Assembly (NCBI GenBank): GCA_937991965.1
Contig: CALKLP010000014.1
Location: forward strand, 1-42,012
DNA from: an uncultured Verrucomicrobiales bacterium
GTDB taxonomy: Bacteria; Verrucomicrobiota; Verrucomicrobiia; Verrucomicrobiales; Akkermansiaceae
Direction: 5' to 3'
Length of the DNA stretch: 42,012 nt
The position numbers were made by a program, and so were the translations under genes. Of the stretch, positions 34,074 through 41,919 are shown one piece after another (the stretch's first letter is position 1; the number at the start of each line of letters is the position of its first letter). The notes below the pieces were generated by a model. The model did no database searches. It saw only the letters and a list, made by a program, of their open reading frames with translations, and had not been told where the DNA came from.

Positions 34074-34247
34074 CTAATCATCCAGCCCACTAGCCTCCGC
34101 ATGATCGTCGCTAAAGGAAATCACCATCGGCCTACAGCAGATCTCACAATCGTAATCCACATCGCAGGGAGACTCCCCCGCGAATGGAAGCGTGACCAGA
34201 AACTGCTCGAAGCACGTCGGGCACGTCACTGCAGCTTGCTCTACCAT
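34074..34247 (-). CDS. CPXCG-family small cysteine-rich protein
   Basis: A 57-residue frame, ATG at 34247 and TAG at 34074-34076. It reads MVEQAAVTCPTCFEQF, then a middle segment, then DYDCEICCRPMVISF: two C-x2-C pairs about 20 residues apart, the layout of the CPXCG zinc-ribbon family. The acidic tail (DDHAEASGLDD) is typical of soluble small proteins. Lies 57 bases before argF on the same strand, so it probably heads or shares that transcript. Function of the family is unknown to me. Confidence 0.82.
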   Translation of the reverse strand: MVEQAAVTCPTCFEQFLVTLPFAGESPCDVDYDCEICCRPMVISFSDDHAEASGLDD

Positions 34248-34381
34248 ACTAACTGACTACTGATATCTGTTAATTGCATCATGCTTACCTACTGAATATC
34301 TCATGAGGCGCGCAACCTCTTTTTTCAACACGCCATAAGAGCCCCCCTTCCTCCAGCCTGATAAAAATCAGATTTGCGAAA

Positions 34382-34412
34382 TTGACTGATTGCTGATTCA
34401 CGTTACTACTAT
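34382..34412 (+). promoter_or_regulatory. Candidate thrB promoter next to the start codon
   Basis: TTGACT (34382-34387) is followed by overlapping -10-like sequences TACTAC (34404-34409, spacer 16) and TACTAT (34407-34412, spacer 19), and the ATG is at 34418. Transcription would begin almost at the start codon. Confidence 0.35.
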
Positions 34413-34417
34413 TTCTC

Positions 34418-35344
34418 ATGATCAGTGAACGAAATGAGGTAAAGGTTTTTGCACCAGCCACTTTAGCGAATCTGGGTTGTGGGTATGATGTCCTCGGCCT
34501 TGCGATCCATGGTCCTGGGGACATCATCATTATTCGAAAGAGCCCTGAAACGACAGGCATTACGATCAAAGAAATCACTGGCGACGAGGGAAAACTCCCG
34601 CTGGATGCGAGCAAGAACACCGCCTCAATCGCCGCCCAAGCGGTACTCACGCAGCTCAATTTAGAGGGTGGGTTCGAAATGGAAATTCACAAGAAAATGC
34701 CGTTTGGCTCAGGCTTAGGCTCGAGCGCGGCTAGTGCCGTTGGGGGAGCCTTCGCGATGAACGAGCTGCTCGGCAGCCCACTAGAGCGGATGGAGCTACT
34801 CCCCGCCGCGATGGAAGGGGAAGCTTCCGCGAGCAAGGCTTGGCACGCAGATAATGTCGCCCCTGGCTTGCTCGGCGGGGTTTGCCTCGTGAGAGATAAC
34901 GCTAGCTTAGATGTTATCCCCCTCCCCGCTCCCAGTAATCTTTGGGTCACCGTTCTCTATGACCCAAAAATTGAAATTTTAACCTCCGAGGCTCGCGAAA
35001 AAGTCCCTACCGAAGTCCCTACGCACACCGCTACAACACAGGCGGGTCATCTCGCCGCCTTTGTTTCCGCTCTTTATGAGGAAAACTATGACCTATTACG
35101 CCGCACAATGGTTGATCACATCGCGGAACCCGGCAGACGCGAGTTAATCCCTAAGTTTGCGGAATACAAGGAGCGTGCCGAGGCCGCTGGTGCCATCGCC
35201 TTCGGAATCTCAGGGTCTGGCCCTAGCCTCTTCGCGATCTCACACGGAGAGCTCAGTGCCCACCAAATCGCAGACACGTTTAAATTTGATCCTATCGAAA
35301 CCTATGTCTCTGCCATTAATAGACAGGGAGTCGCAGTTCTTTAG
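34418..35344 (+). CDS. thrB: Homoserine kinase
   Basis: GHMP kinase phosphorylating homoserine in threonine synthesis. 308 residues. Starts FAPATLANLGCGYDVLGLAI; the ATP-binding GHMP motif is PFGSGLGSSAASAVGG (about 95-110), and the C-terminal glycine motif is FGISGSGPSLFAI. Length is normal. No Shine-Dalgarno; a possible promoter lies immediately upstream. Its stop overlaps the PiT-like gene's stop tail to tail by TTAG. No thrA or thrC is nearby. Confidence 0.96.
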   Translation: MISERNEVKVFAPATLANLGCGYDVLGLAIHGPGDIIIIRKSPETTGITIKEITGDEGKLPLDASKNTASIAAQAVLTQLNLEGGFEMEIHKKMPFGSGLGSSAASAVGGAFAMNELLGSPLERMELLPAAMEGEASASKAWHADNVAPGLLGGVCLVRDNASLDVIPLPAPSNLWVTVLYDPKIEILTSEAREKVPTEVPTHTATTQAGHLAAFVSALYEENYDLLRRTMVDHIAEPGRRELIPKFAEYKERAEAAGAIAFGISGSGPSLFAISHGELSAHQIADTFKFDPIETYVSAINRQGVAVL

Positions 35345-36387
35345 ATAAATTTCCCTGCAATCACCGGCAAGAGCAGCGCTAGGATGATCGCAACGGCAGA
35401 GCCCAAGGTTGCCTTCCCCACATCCAAAAAGATCAACTTGGAGACTTCCTTTCCTGTTCTGTGATGGAGCCTCAGCGCAAGACCTATTTCACGTCCAGCC
35501 AAGAGGCCTAGGAACACCCAAGTCGTACTCATTGGGAGCTTAGCGGGCCACATCTTCAAAATATCCAGCTTAAAGAAAAGAAGAACAAGGGCGTAGAGGA
35601 AATCCACAAAGGTCGCAGAGCGAATATCTAGTGTGCTGGTCTTCGAGGTAACCACCTTCTGGATCTTTCCTCCTCGCTCCCGGAACAGCCATCCTTGAAA
35701 AACCACCATCCCTAATAGCGACAGAGCTAACCCCCACCAACTAAGCTCCCTCGGCAAGTAACAGAAAATATTGGCCAAATCCTGAATGAGCCACATCGAC
35801 CACAGGAAACCAGTTGCACCCCATTGAAAAATCACCCATCCAACGTGAGGATTCTCCCGTTTCTCCAAAGGCTCTGCCGCGAATTTTTTCTCCAGTGTGC
35901 CCACGACCACGCCAAAAATAATAAGCCCAAGCACGAAGGCTATCGCATATCCAGATAACGACTTCTCCATCATCCCTTGGAAGAGATCTAACGCCCCCTT
36001 CGCGTCTTTTCCCTGTTGTGCCGCGACTAAGCCTTTAAACCCAGTAAGAACTAGTAAGGAGGTGCTCACAGGGATGCCGAAACGAGTCAGAATTACCAAG
36101 GCTAACGGAGGAATGACGAAGAGCAGATTAAATGCCCCACCATAGTCAGGAGGAAAAGGAATATTTTTCCCAGTTGAGGCAAGTCTCCCAAAGGCAGGAT
36201 CACCACCATTTTGAAACCAACCATAGAGAACCGTGACCACTAAAATACTGGAAATCCAAAGCCACAACACCCACCACGGGCGCCGCGCATTTGAGCTAAT
36301 AAAGGTTCCTAAAGTCTGAATAGAATCATTCGCCACAATCGCGTAGGCGGCCAAACCAAAGCCTAAAATCATAAATAGTTCGCTCAT
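35341..36387 (-). CDS. Divergent PiT-family (phosphate permease-like) membrane protein
   Basis: 348 residues, about 9-10 membrane helices. Two sites resemble PiT transporters: VANDSIQTLGTFISS near the start (PiT: GANDxANAFGT) and PVSTSLLV (PiT: PVSTTHA), with a second PMSTTWVF in the C-terminal half, consistent with the internal duplication of PiT. The second AND box is not visible, so transport may differ. It is shorter than typical PiT proteins (about 400-500). Substrate (phosphate, sulfate or other) not predictable. Overlaps thrB's stop by four bases; promoter likely in the 283 bases to the STAS gene. Confidence 0.65.
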   Translation of the reverse strand: MSELFMILGFGLAAYAIVANDSIQTLGTFISSNARRPWWVLWLWISSILVVTVLYGWFQNGGDPAFGRLASTGKNIPFPPDYGGAFNLLFVIPPLALVILTRFGIPVSTSLLVLTGFKGLVAAQQGKDAKGALDLFQGMMEKSLSGYAIAFVLGLIIFGVVVGTLEKKFAAEPLEKRENPHVGWVIFQWGATGFLWSMWLIQDLANIFCYLPRELSWWGLALSLLGMVVFQGWLFRERGGKIQKVVTSKTSTLDIRSATFVDFLYALVLLFFKLDILKMWPAKLPMSTTWVFLGLLAGREIGLALRLHHRTGKEVSKLIFLDVGKATLGSAVAIILALLLPVIAGKFI

Positions 36388-36670
36388 AGGAATGCAATCA
36401 AAGCGACTCTGTTAGGCAATTCAGTGAAAATAAAAAGCACTAAATTCTCTTAATCGAAATGAAGGAAATTCACGACCAGATAAAACAACAGTTAAAACAT
36501 CAACATCACTCAATACAACTATCAGGCCTTTTTATGAAAAAGAAGTAATGATTTAAATTAGACTTCAAAGATTCCAGAAATAATATGTAACATTTTATTT
36601 AAGATTTACGTCATAATATATTGATAACGGAATTAAACCTGTTACTGTAAACTACCAATTACTACTTTAA

Positions 36671-37183
36671 GTGAGCCAATCAGCATCAATACACGTCGGG
36701 GAAACCAATGGATACTCATGGATCCGCATATGTGGCAAAGGAGACGTCTTTCTAGCCCCCACTCTCAAGAAGCTTACTGAAAAGCTCCTTAGCAGTTCTA
36801 CTAACACGGCGCCAAAGCTAGTGGTCGATATGGAAGAATGCTCCGGAATGGATTCCACCTTCATGGGAACACTTGCCAGCTTGGCTATTAAGCTGAAAGG
36901 GATGGCTAACGCATGCTTCCAACTCTGTGGCGTCACAAAAAACAATAAGGATTCACTAGAGGAACTAGGCCTTGACTCCCTCATTGAGATTAACCCTGCA
37001 GATGCCGAATGGTCTGACAACTGTCAAAAAGTTCGCTCCGAGCTCAATCAATGGTCTCTGGATAAAAAGCCACCCGTAGACCGCGATCTCATTCTAGAAA
37101 CCCATAAAACCCTGGGGGAGCTGAGTGAAAAGAATAAGATCGAATTCACCCCAGTGATCGAAACACTGGAACAAAATTTATAA
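36671..37183 (+). CDS. STAS-domain protein (anti-sigma factor antagonist-like) with C-terminal extension
   Basis: 170 residues starting at GTG. STAS domain (about 7-108) with EECSGMDSTFMGTL; S62 sits where SpoIIAA/RsbV proteins carry the phosphorylated Ser. Residues 110-170 are an extra helical segment (QKVRSELNQW, KTLGELSEKNK) not in simple RsbV. The GAF-SpoIIE phosphatase follows after 6 bases, so the two probably form a phosphorylation switch. No RsbW-type kinase or sigma factor is seen in the window. Confidence 0.85.
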   Translation: MSQSASIHVGETNGYSWIRICGKGDVFLAPTLKKLTEKLLSSSTNTAPKLVVDMEECSGMDSTFMGTLASLAIKLKGMANACFQLCGVTKNNKDSLEELGLDSLIEINPADAEWSDNCQKVRSELNQWSLDKKPPVDRDLILETHKTLGELSEKNKIEFTPVIETLEQNL

Positions 37184-37189
37184 TCCGCA

Positions 37190-38632
37190 TTGGATTTCCA
37201 AAATTACATTAACCTAATTCCCTATCTCCTCCTTGGAGCCTGTGTGGTCGGCATTATCGTCTCGATCCGCAAAATCAAAACCGCGAGGCGTAAACTCGTC
37301 GATTCAGAAAACAACCGCACGGAACAAGTCCAAGGCGAAAAACGCATCCTCGACTTCCTCCATCATTTAGGCGTTTCTATTTATCAAGACAACACACACC
37401 AAAAGCTATACGAAGTTATTGTCGATGGAGTCTGTGAGGTCACTAAAGCTAAAGGTGGCGCCCTCTACCTACTCGATGAAGGATCTGATGTTCTTCGCCC
37501 TGTCTACATTACTAAAGGTTGCGCCCAGCTCGTGCCAAACCCAATCACGCAAGACCCTGACAAGGTAAAAACAAAACTCCGCATGGACAAGGTCAACAAG
37601 CATGAGGGGATTCTAGGTCACGCCCTCTCTATCAACAGTGCCTTTGCCACAGATAGCTTAAAGGCGCACCCCACGTTTCTTGATCAAATGGTTCACTATT
37701 CTGGTGAAGGAGCCGCCATGATCGCCCCCCTCATCCACGCGGACAAACAAATCGGAGTGCTAGCCGTAACGAAGGACGAGGGCAAAAATGCCTTCTCACG
37801 GGACGCCCTCTACACTTTCACCCAGGTCGCGGAACAATCCTCTTTTGCCATCGGAAATTTCGACGCCCACGACCAAGCGGCGGAGAAAAAGCGCATGGAA
37901 GAAGAACTAGAAAACGCTCAAGAGGTTCAGCGGGTCCTGCTTCCTAAAGAGGCGCCTAAAGTATCAGGCTTCAAGTTCTACGGATATAACGTGGCCGCTA
38001 AGAGAGTGAGTGGTGATTACTACGACTACACCGAAACTGCAGATGACTCTACAGGCGTTATCATTGCCGATGTCTCTGGCAAAGGAGTGCCTGCGGGGCT
38101 CATCATGGCCACCTTCCGGAGCGCTCTCAAAGCCATTTCCACTAACTTTAGGAACCCTGCAGAAAGCCTCTGCAAACTCAATCGTATGATCTACCCTGAC
38201 ATTCGGGACGACATGTTTATCAGTGCTATCTACGCTCACTTTCATGACGAAAGTGGAAAGGTCACCCTCGCCCGTGCAGGACACAACCCCGCTTACTACT
38301 ACAGTGCTGATAAGAAAGAAATTCATCTAATCAAGCCCCCGGGACTCGCGGTTGGGATTGATTCTGGTGACGTCTTCGACACCATCATCAAAGATCACGA
38401 GATCACGATGCAGCCGAGCGACAAGCTCCTTCTCTACACCGATGGCATCATCGAGGCACACAATGCAGAGAAAGAGGAATTTTCCTCCGCAAGGCTAGCG
38501 GACATCATACAGGATAACGGCATGCTAAGTGCAAAAGAACTCGGCAAGCTTATCCTCAGTAAAGTCGAAACCTTTGTAGAAGACGCTCCTCAATCTGATG
38601 ACATTACGCTCGTTGTGATCGAACGGAAATAG
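37190..38632 (+). CDS. Membrane-anchored GAF-SpoIIE (PP2C-type) serine phosphatase
   Basis: 480 residues from a TTG start directly after the STAS gene. One N-terminal membrane helix (about 9-27), GAF domain (about 60-222), a coiled-coil linker ending AQEVQRVLLPKEAP (about 225-255), then the phosphatase: SGDYYDY, IADVSGKGVPAGLIMA, AGHNPAYYY, LYTDGIIEA, and QSDDITLVVIERK, with the metal-binding aspartates present. RsbU-like: dephosphorylates an antagonist, here most likely the upstream STAS protein, when the GAF domain binds its signal. Cytosolic, inner-membrane anchored. Start uncertain as no ATG lies nearby. Confidence 0.93.
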   Translation: MDFQNYINLIPYLLLGACVVGIIVSIRKIKTARRKLVDSENNRTEQVQGEKRILDFLHHLGVSIYQDNTHQKLYEVIVDGVCEVTKAKGGALYLLDEGSDVLRPVYITKGCAQLVPNPITQDPDKVKTKLRMDKVNKHEGILGHALSINSAFATDSLKAHPTFLDQMVHYSGEGAAMIAPLIHADKQIGVLAVTKDEGKNAFSRDALYTFTQVAEQSSFAIGNFDAHDQAAEKKRMEEELENAQEVQRVLLPKEAPKVSGFKFYGYNVAAKRVSGDYYDYTETADDSTGVIIADVSGKGVPAGLIMATFRSALKAISTNFRNPAESLCKLNRMIYPDIRDDMFISAIYAHFHDESGKVTLARAGHNPAYYYSADKKEIHLIKPPGLAVGIDSGDVFDTIIKDHEITMQPSDKLLLYTDGIIEAHNAEKEEFSSARLADIIQDNGMLSAKELGKLILSKVETFVEDAPQSDDITLVVIERK

Positions 38633-38683
38633 CCTGACCACCTACAAGTCGCGGTTAGAATCCAAATTTTGTGATAAAAAATC

Positions 38684-38712
38684 AGAGTCGTGGCACTTTT
38701 TTCTTTGACTCT
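38684..38712. repeat. Inverted repeat upstream of grpE
   Basis: AGAGTC (38684-38689) and GACTCT (38707-38712), 17-base spacer. It could be a weak terminator of the phosphatase gene or an operator. Not a CIRCE element (TTAGCACTC-N9-GAGTGCTAA). Confidence 0.25.
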
Positions 38713-38754
38713 TACGCTCCTATGGCAACTTTACCGATAAATAGATATTGAATT

Positions 38755-39357
38755 ATGACTAACCTTTCAGAAGACGAGCTAACCCCAGAAGAAGTTGAAG
38801 AAACAAACTCCGCTGAGCTAGAACAACCAGACGGCGAAGTAGAGGTAGAACCTGAAATCCCAGAGGTGCAGCTTACCCGTGAAGAAGAGCTCGAGTTAGA
38901 AGTGGCAAAATGGAAAGACCAAGCCGTGCGCACCGCTGCAGAGCTAGAAAACTACCGCAAGCGTGTCGCCCGCGATCTCCAAGAAGCACGCAAATACGGA
39001 AACCGAGGCCTGCTCGAAGACCTCCTCCCTGTTCTCGATAACTTTAAGATGGGCATGGATGCCGCTGCCTCGGAAGAATCCTCCATGATTTATATGGGAA
39101 TGAAAATGGTGCAAACACAGCTGGACGAATTCCTAGGAGGTAATGGCGTAAAAGCGCATGACCCCACCGGACAAGAGTTCGACCACAACCTGCACGAGGC
39201 GATCTCACAGGAAGAAACCGAGGAGCACCCAGAGGGAACGATCCTCCGCACCGTGCGCCCGGGTTACACCATGCATGACAAGCTTCTACGCGCAGCGAAT
39301 GTGATCGTAGCAGCCCCACCAAAATCTGAGGAAGAAACGGAAGAGGAAAACAGCTAA
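38755..39357 (+). CDS. grpE: Nucleotide exchange factor GrpE
   Basis: 200-residue DnaK co-chaperone releasing ADP. Acidic unstructured start (1-55, rich in Glu), long coiled coil (about 40-105, [20 protein letters not shown]) and a beta-wing C-terminal domain with the GrpE signature ([11 protein letters not shown] region). First gene of grpE-dnaJ-scpB, 11 bases before dnaJ. dnaK is not in view. No CIRCE or sigma-32 box recognised upstream. Confidence 0.95.
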   Translation: MTNLSEDELTPEEVEETNSAELEQPDGEVEVEPEIPEVQLTREEELELEVAKWKDQAVRTAAELENYRKRVARDLQEARKYGNRGLLEDLLPVLDNFKMGMDAAASEESSMIYMGMKMVQTQLDEFLGGNGVKAHDPTGQEFDHNLHEAISQEETEEHPEGTILRTVRPGYTMHDKLLRAANVIVAAPPKSEEETEEENS

Positions 39358-39368
39358 GCCATACGACT

Positions 39369-40517
39369 ATGAAAGAAGACCTCTACGAAACGCTCGGAGT
39401 GAGCAAAACGGCGACCCAAGCCGAAATGAAAAAAGCCTACCGTAAACTCGCGGTAAAGTTTCACCCAGATAAGAACCCAGACGATCCAACCGCCGAGGAC
39501 AAGTTCAAGGAAATCGGACACGCCTATGAAATCCTAAGTGATGAAGATAAGCGTGCGGCCTATGACCGATATGGACACCAAGCCTTCGAAGGAGGAATGG
39601 GTGGCCGAGGCGGCGGCGGTGGATTCCATGATCCGATGGACATCTTCTCCCAAGTATTCGGCGGCGCCTTTGGTGGCGGCGGTGGGTTCGAGGATCTCTT
39701 CGGTGGAGGCCGACGTGGTGGTGGACGCCCGAGAGCGCAGAAAGGAAGCGACCTCCGTTATGACCTAGACATCACCTTAGAAGAAGCGGCTACGGGCTCA
39801 GATAAAGAGCTCGAGATCGAAAAATTCGTCAGCTGTGATCCCTGTAATGGATCTGGCTCCAAGAGTGGTAGTGGCCGTAAAAGCTGCTCCGCCTGTGGTG
39901 GACAAGGCGCGGTTACGAGACAGTCCGGCATCTTCATCCAACAAATTGCCTGCCCGCAGTGTGATGGATCTGGCACAACGATTTCTGATCCCTGCACGAC
40001 CTGTAATGGAAAAGGCCGCGAGCAAAAACTAGACCGCGTCAAAATCAAAATCCCAGCGGGGGTAAACAGCGGGAACCGTCTTCGCTCCAGTGGTAATGGT
40101 GACTCAGGCCTCCTCGGTGGACCTAGCGGAGACCTCTACGTCTTCCTAGAAGTTGAACCGCATGAAGTCTTTACCCGTGATGGAGATGACCTCGAGTGCG
40201 AAGTCCCGACTCCGTTCTCAACCTGCACCCTCGGCGGTGAAATCGATGTCCCCACCCTCACTGGCAAGGCCTCGATCAAAATCCCAGCAGGCACACAAGG
40301 CGGCACCATCTTCCGCCTTCGCGACCGTGGAATCCCAGGCTTACAGACCAGTCGCAAGGGAGACCTCCTCGTGGAAGTCCGCGTTGAGGTTCCTACAAAA
40401 CTCAATTCCGAGCAAAAAGAGAAACTCACTGATTTCGCCGAGTCCATCGGCGATGAAAACGCGCCTCTCTCTGGGTCCTTCCTCGAGAAAGCGAAGAAAT
40501 TCTTTGGAAAAGCATAG
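39369..40517 (+). CDS. dnaJ: Chaperone DnaJ
   Basis: 382-residue full-length type I DnaJ. J domain (1-70) with HPD (FHPDKNPDD); a Gly/Phe linker (about 75-120); four zinc-finger repeats [32 protein letters not shown] (about 155-220); and two beta-barrel client-binding domains. All key residues intact. Follows grpE by 11 bases; scpB starts 13 bases after. Confidence 0.97.
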   Translation: MKEDLYETLGVSKTATQAEMKKAYRKLAVKFHPDKNPDDPTAEDKFKEIGHAYEILSDEDKRAAYDRYGHQAFEGGMGGRGGGGGFHDPMDIFSQVFGGAFGGGGGFEDLFGGGRRGGGRPRAQKGSDLRYDLDITLEEAATGSDKELEIEKFVSCDPCNGSGSKSGSGRKSCSACGGQGAVTRQSGIFIQQIACPQCDGSGTTISDPCTTCNGKGREQKLDRVKIKIPAGVNSGNRLRSSGNGDSGLLGGPSGDLYVFLEVEPHEVFTRDGDDLECEVPTPFSTCTLGGEIDVPTLTGKASIKIPAGTQGGTIFRLRDRGIPGLQTSRKGDLLVEVRVEVPTKLNSEQKEKLTDFAESIGDENAPLSGSFLEKAKKFFGKA

Positions 40518-40530
40518 CGTTATGTAACCC

Positions 40531-41232
40531 ATGATCTCACTCTCGGCAGTTATTGAATCTTACCTCATTGCTTCCAGCGATGGCGTAAGTTCTGCCCAGA
40601 TTCTTGAGCTCTTACAGGCGCGGTATTCGCAAGCGCACGAGGAACTGGAAACAGCTCCCGCCGCACTACAAACCGCCCTAAAAGAAGAGATTGATAACCT
40701 CAAAGAGGTCACGATTGAGCGTATTGACGAACTCATCGCCGAGCTCAATACCTATTACGATTCCTCAGGGCGCAGCTTTCACATTGTTGATACCGCCTTT
40801 GGTTGGAAGATCTACACCACGCCCGTGATGGCGCCTTATCTAGAGCACCTGCACCCCACCCCGCGGGCCTCTAAGCTCAGCCAACCCGCGCTCGAAACCC
40901 TCGCGATCATCGCCTACCGCCAGCCGATAACCAAAGCGGCAATCGAAGCGGTGCGGGGAGTCTCCTCCGACGGGATGGTACAAAAACTTACCGAGGCCGA
41001 ACTCATCAGCATCGCCGGCCGCGCCGATCTACCAGGGCGACCCCTCCTCTATGAGACCACCGAGTTCTTCTACGAACACTTCGGGGTCAAAAGCATCTCT
41101 GACCTGCCCAATAGCGAAGAACTTCGTAACATGGCTTGGCCTACCCAGGAAAAAGCCAGATCTGAAGATCAACAAATGCAGCTTGGCGAATTCCACCAGC
41201 GTCAACTGGAGGAGAAAAGCGAGGAGGAATGA
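40531..41232 (+). CDS. scpB: Segregation and condensation protein B
   Basis: 233-residue kleisin-partner subunit of the SMC condensin, acting in chromosome segregation. Contains the ScpB winged-helix signature LSQPALETLAIIAYRQPITKAAIEAVRGV (in two parts, about 113-141), RPLLYETTEFFYEHFG. The acidic tail (QRQLEEKSEEE) is normal for the family. Its partner scpA is not in the window; scpB is usually next to scpA, so its place after dnaJ is less common. Last gene of the chaperone operon. Confidence 0.95.
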   Translation: MISLSAVIESYLIASSDGVSSAQILELLQARYSQAHEELETAPAALQTALKEEIDNLKEVTIERIDELIAELNTYYDSSGRSFHIVDTAFGWKIYTTPVMAPYLEHLHPTPRASKLSQPALETLAIIAYRQPITKAAIEAVRGVSSDGMVQKLTEAELISIAGRADLPGRPLLYETTEFFYEHFGVKSISDLPNSEELRNMAWPTQEKARSEDQQMQLGEFHQRQLEEKSEEE

Positions 41233-41278
41233 CGCTCACACTCAGGGGAAATCTTGACTTTTAGTTTATATGTCAAAA

Positions 41279-41329
41279 ATTACCATTAAGTGTAATTATC
41301 TCTTGTTTGAAATTACCTCTTATGGTAAT
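41279..41329 (+). promoter_or_regulatory. Twin HigA-type operators ATTAC-N8-GTAAT
   Basis: Two copies with the same spacing: 41279-41296 and 41312-41329. Centres lie 33 bases apart, about three helical turns, so a repressor dimer could bind both on one face. They surround a weak -35/-10 pair (TTGTTT 41303-41308, TAATCT 41326-41331) that ends 6 bases before the GTG start of higB. HigA autoregulation is the natural reading. Confidence 0.7.
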
Positions 41330-41337
41330 CTATTAAC

Positions 41338-41625
41338 GTGATTCGAAGCTTCGCGAACAAAGAGACCGAAAAAGTATTCCATGGAGAATATTCGCGTAAG
41401 CTGCCACAAGACATACAGCAGCGCGCCCAAGCCAAGCTGAAGCGCATCGAAAATGCCGAAAGCATTAACGACTTACGAATCCCTCCCTCGAATCACTTAG
41501 AAGCCTTAACTGGAAACCTTAAGCAATATCACTCGATCCGTATTAACCGCTCTTGGAGAATTCAATTCATCTGGAGCGATGGCAACCCAACGAACGTAGA
41601 AATAACAAACCATTATGGAGACTAA
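41338..41625 (+). CDS. higB: HigB-type toxin (RelE/HigB superfamily)
   Basis: 95 residues from a GTG start. The pattern MIRSFANKETEKVFHGE, QRAQAKLKRIENAESINDLRIPPSNHLEAL, SIRINRSWRIQFIW and VEITNHYGD matches HigB proteins, ribosome-dependent mRNA endonucleases of the RelE fold. Start GTG with no Shine-Dalgarno, right behind the twin operators. Overlaps higA by 11 bases; toxin first, antitoxin second is the usual HigBA order. Confidence 0.92.
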   Translation: MIRSFANKETEKVFHGEYSRKLPQDIQQRAQAKLKRIENAESINDLRIPPSNHLEALTGNLKQYHSIRINRSWRIQFIWSDGNPTNVEITNHYGD

Positions 41626-41914
41626 AATCAAACCACTAAACTATGCCTCTGACCTCTTGGCAGAGATATTGGACGCATCCTCTTATACGCAAAAAGCCCT
41701 CGCCAAGCGTTGCGGAATCGACACCTCTCGCCTTTCCGAGCTTAAGAAAGGCACGAGAGACTTCTCCGTGGAGCAGGATTACCGCCTCACACTACTGCTT
41801 GGACTCTCACAGGGCTACTTCCTAAGACTACAATCCGATTACCAAAAAGATCTGTTCCTCTTCGAAAAAGCGGAACAGATTAAATCGCAAATACAACCTT
41901 TGGAGGCTGCGTAG
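41615..41914 (+). CDS. higA: HigA-type antitoxin (XRE helix-turn-helix)
   Basis: 99 residues. XRE helix-turn-helix (about 20-70) with TQKALAKRCGIDTSRLSELKKG; HigA family signature around LNYASDLLAEILDASSYTQ and LLGLSQGYFLRLQSDYQ. It neutralises HigB and, by family, represses the operon at the ATTAC-N8-GTAAT sites. Overlaps the toxin gene by 11 bases; no separate ribosome site seen. Confidence 0.92.
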   Translation: METKIKPLNYASDLLAEILDASSYTQKALAKRCGIDTSRLSELKKGTRDFSVEQDYRLTLLLGLSQGYFLRLQSDYQKDLFLFEKAEQIKSQIQPLEAA

Positions 41915-41919
41915 ATACT

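Noticed and set aside
36459..36548. 29-codon ATG frame in the gap before the STAS gene
   Set aside because: Length is within chance for AT-rich DNA, with no motif or ribosome site. The rest of this 283-base gap shows nothing.
38633..38754. CIRCE or heat-shock promoter before grpE
   Set aside because: No TTAGCACTC-N9-GAGTGCTAA nor sigma-32 box; only a short AGAGTC/GACTCT repeat.
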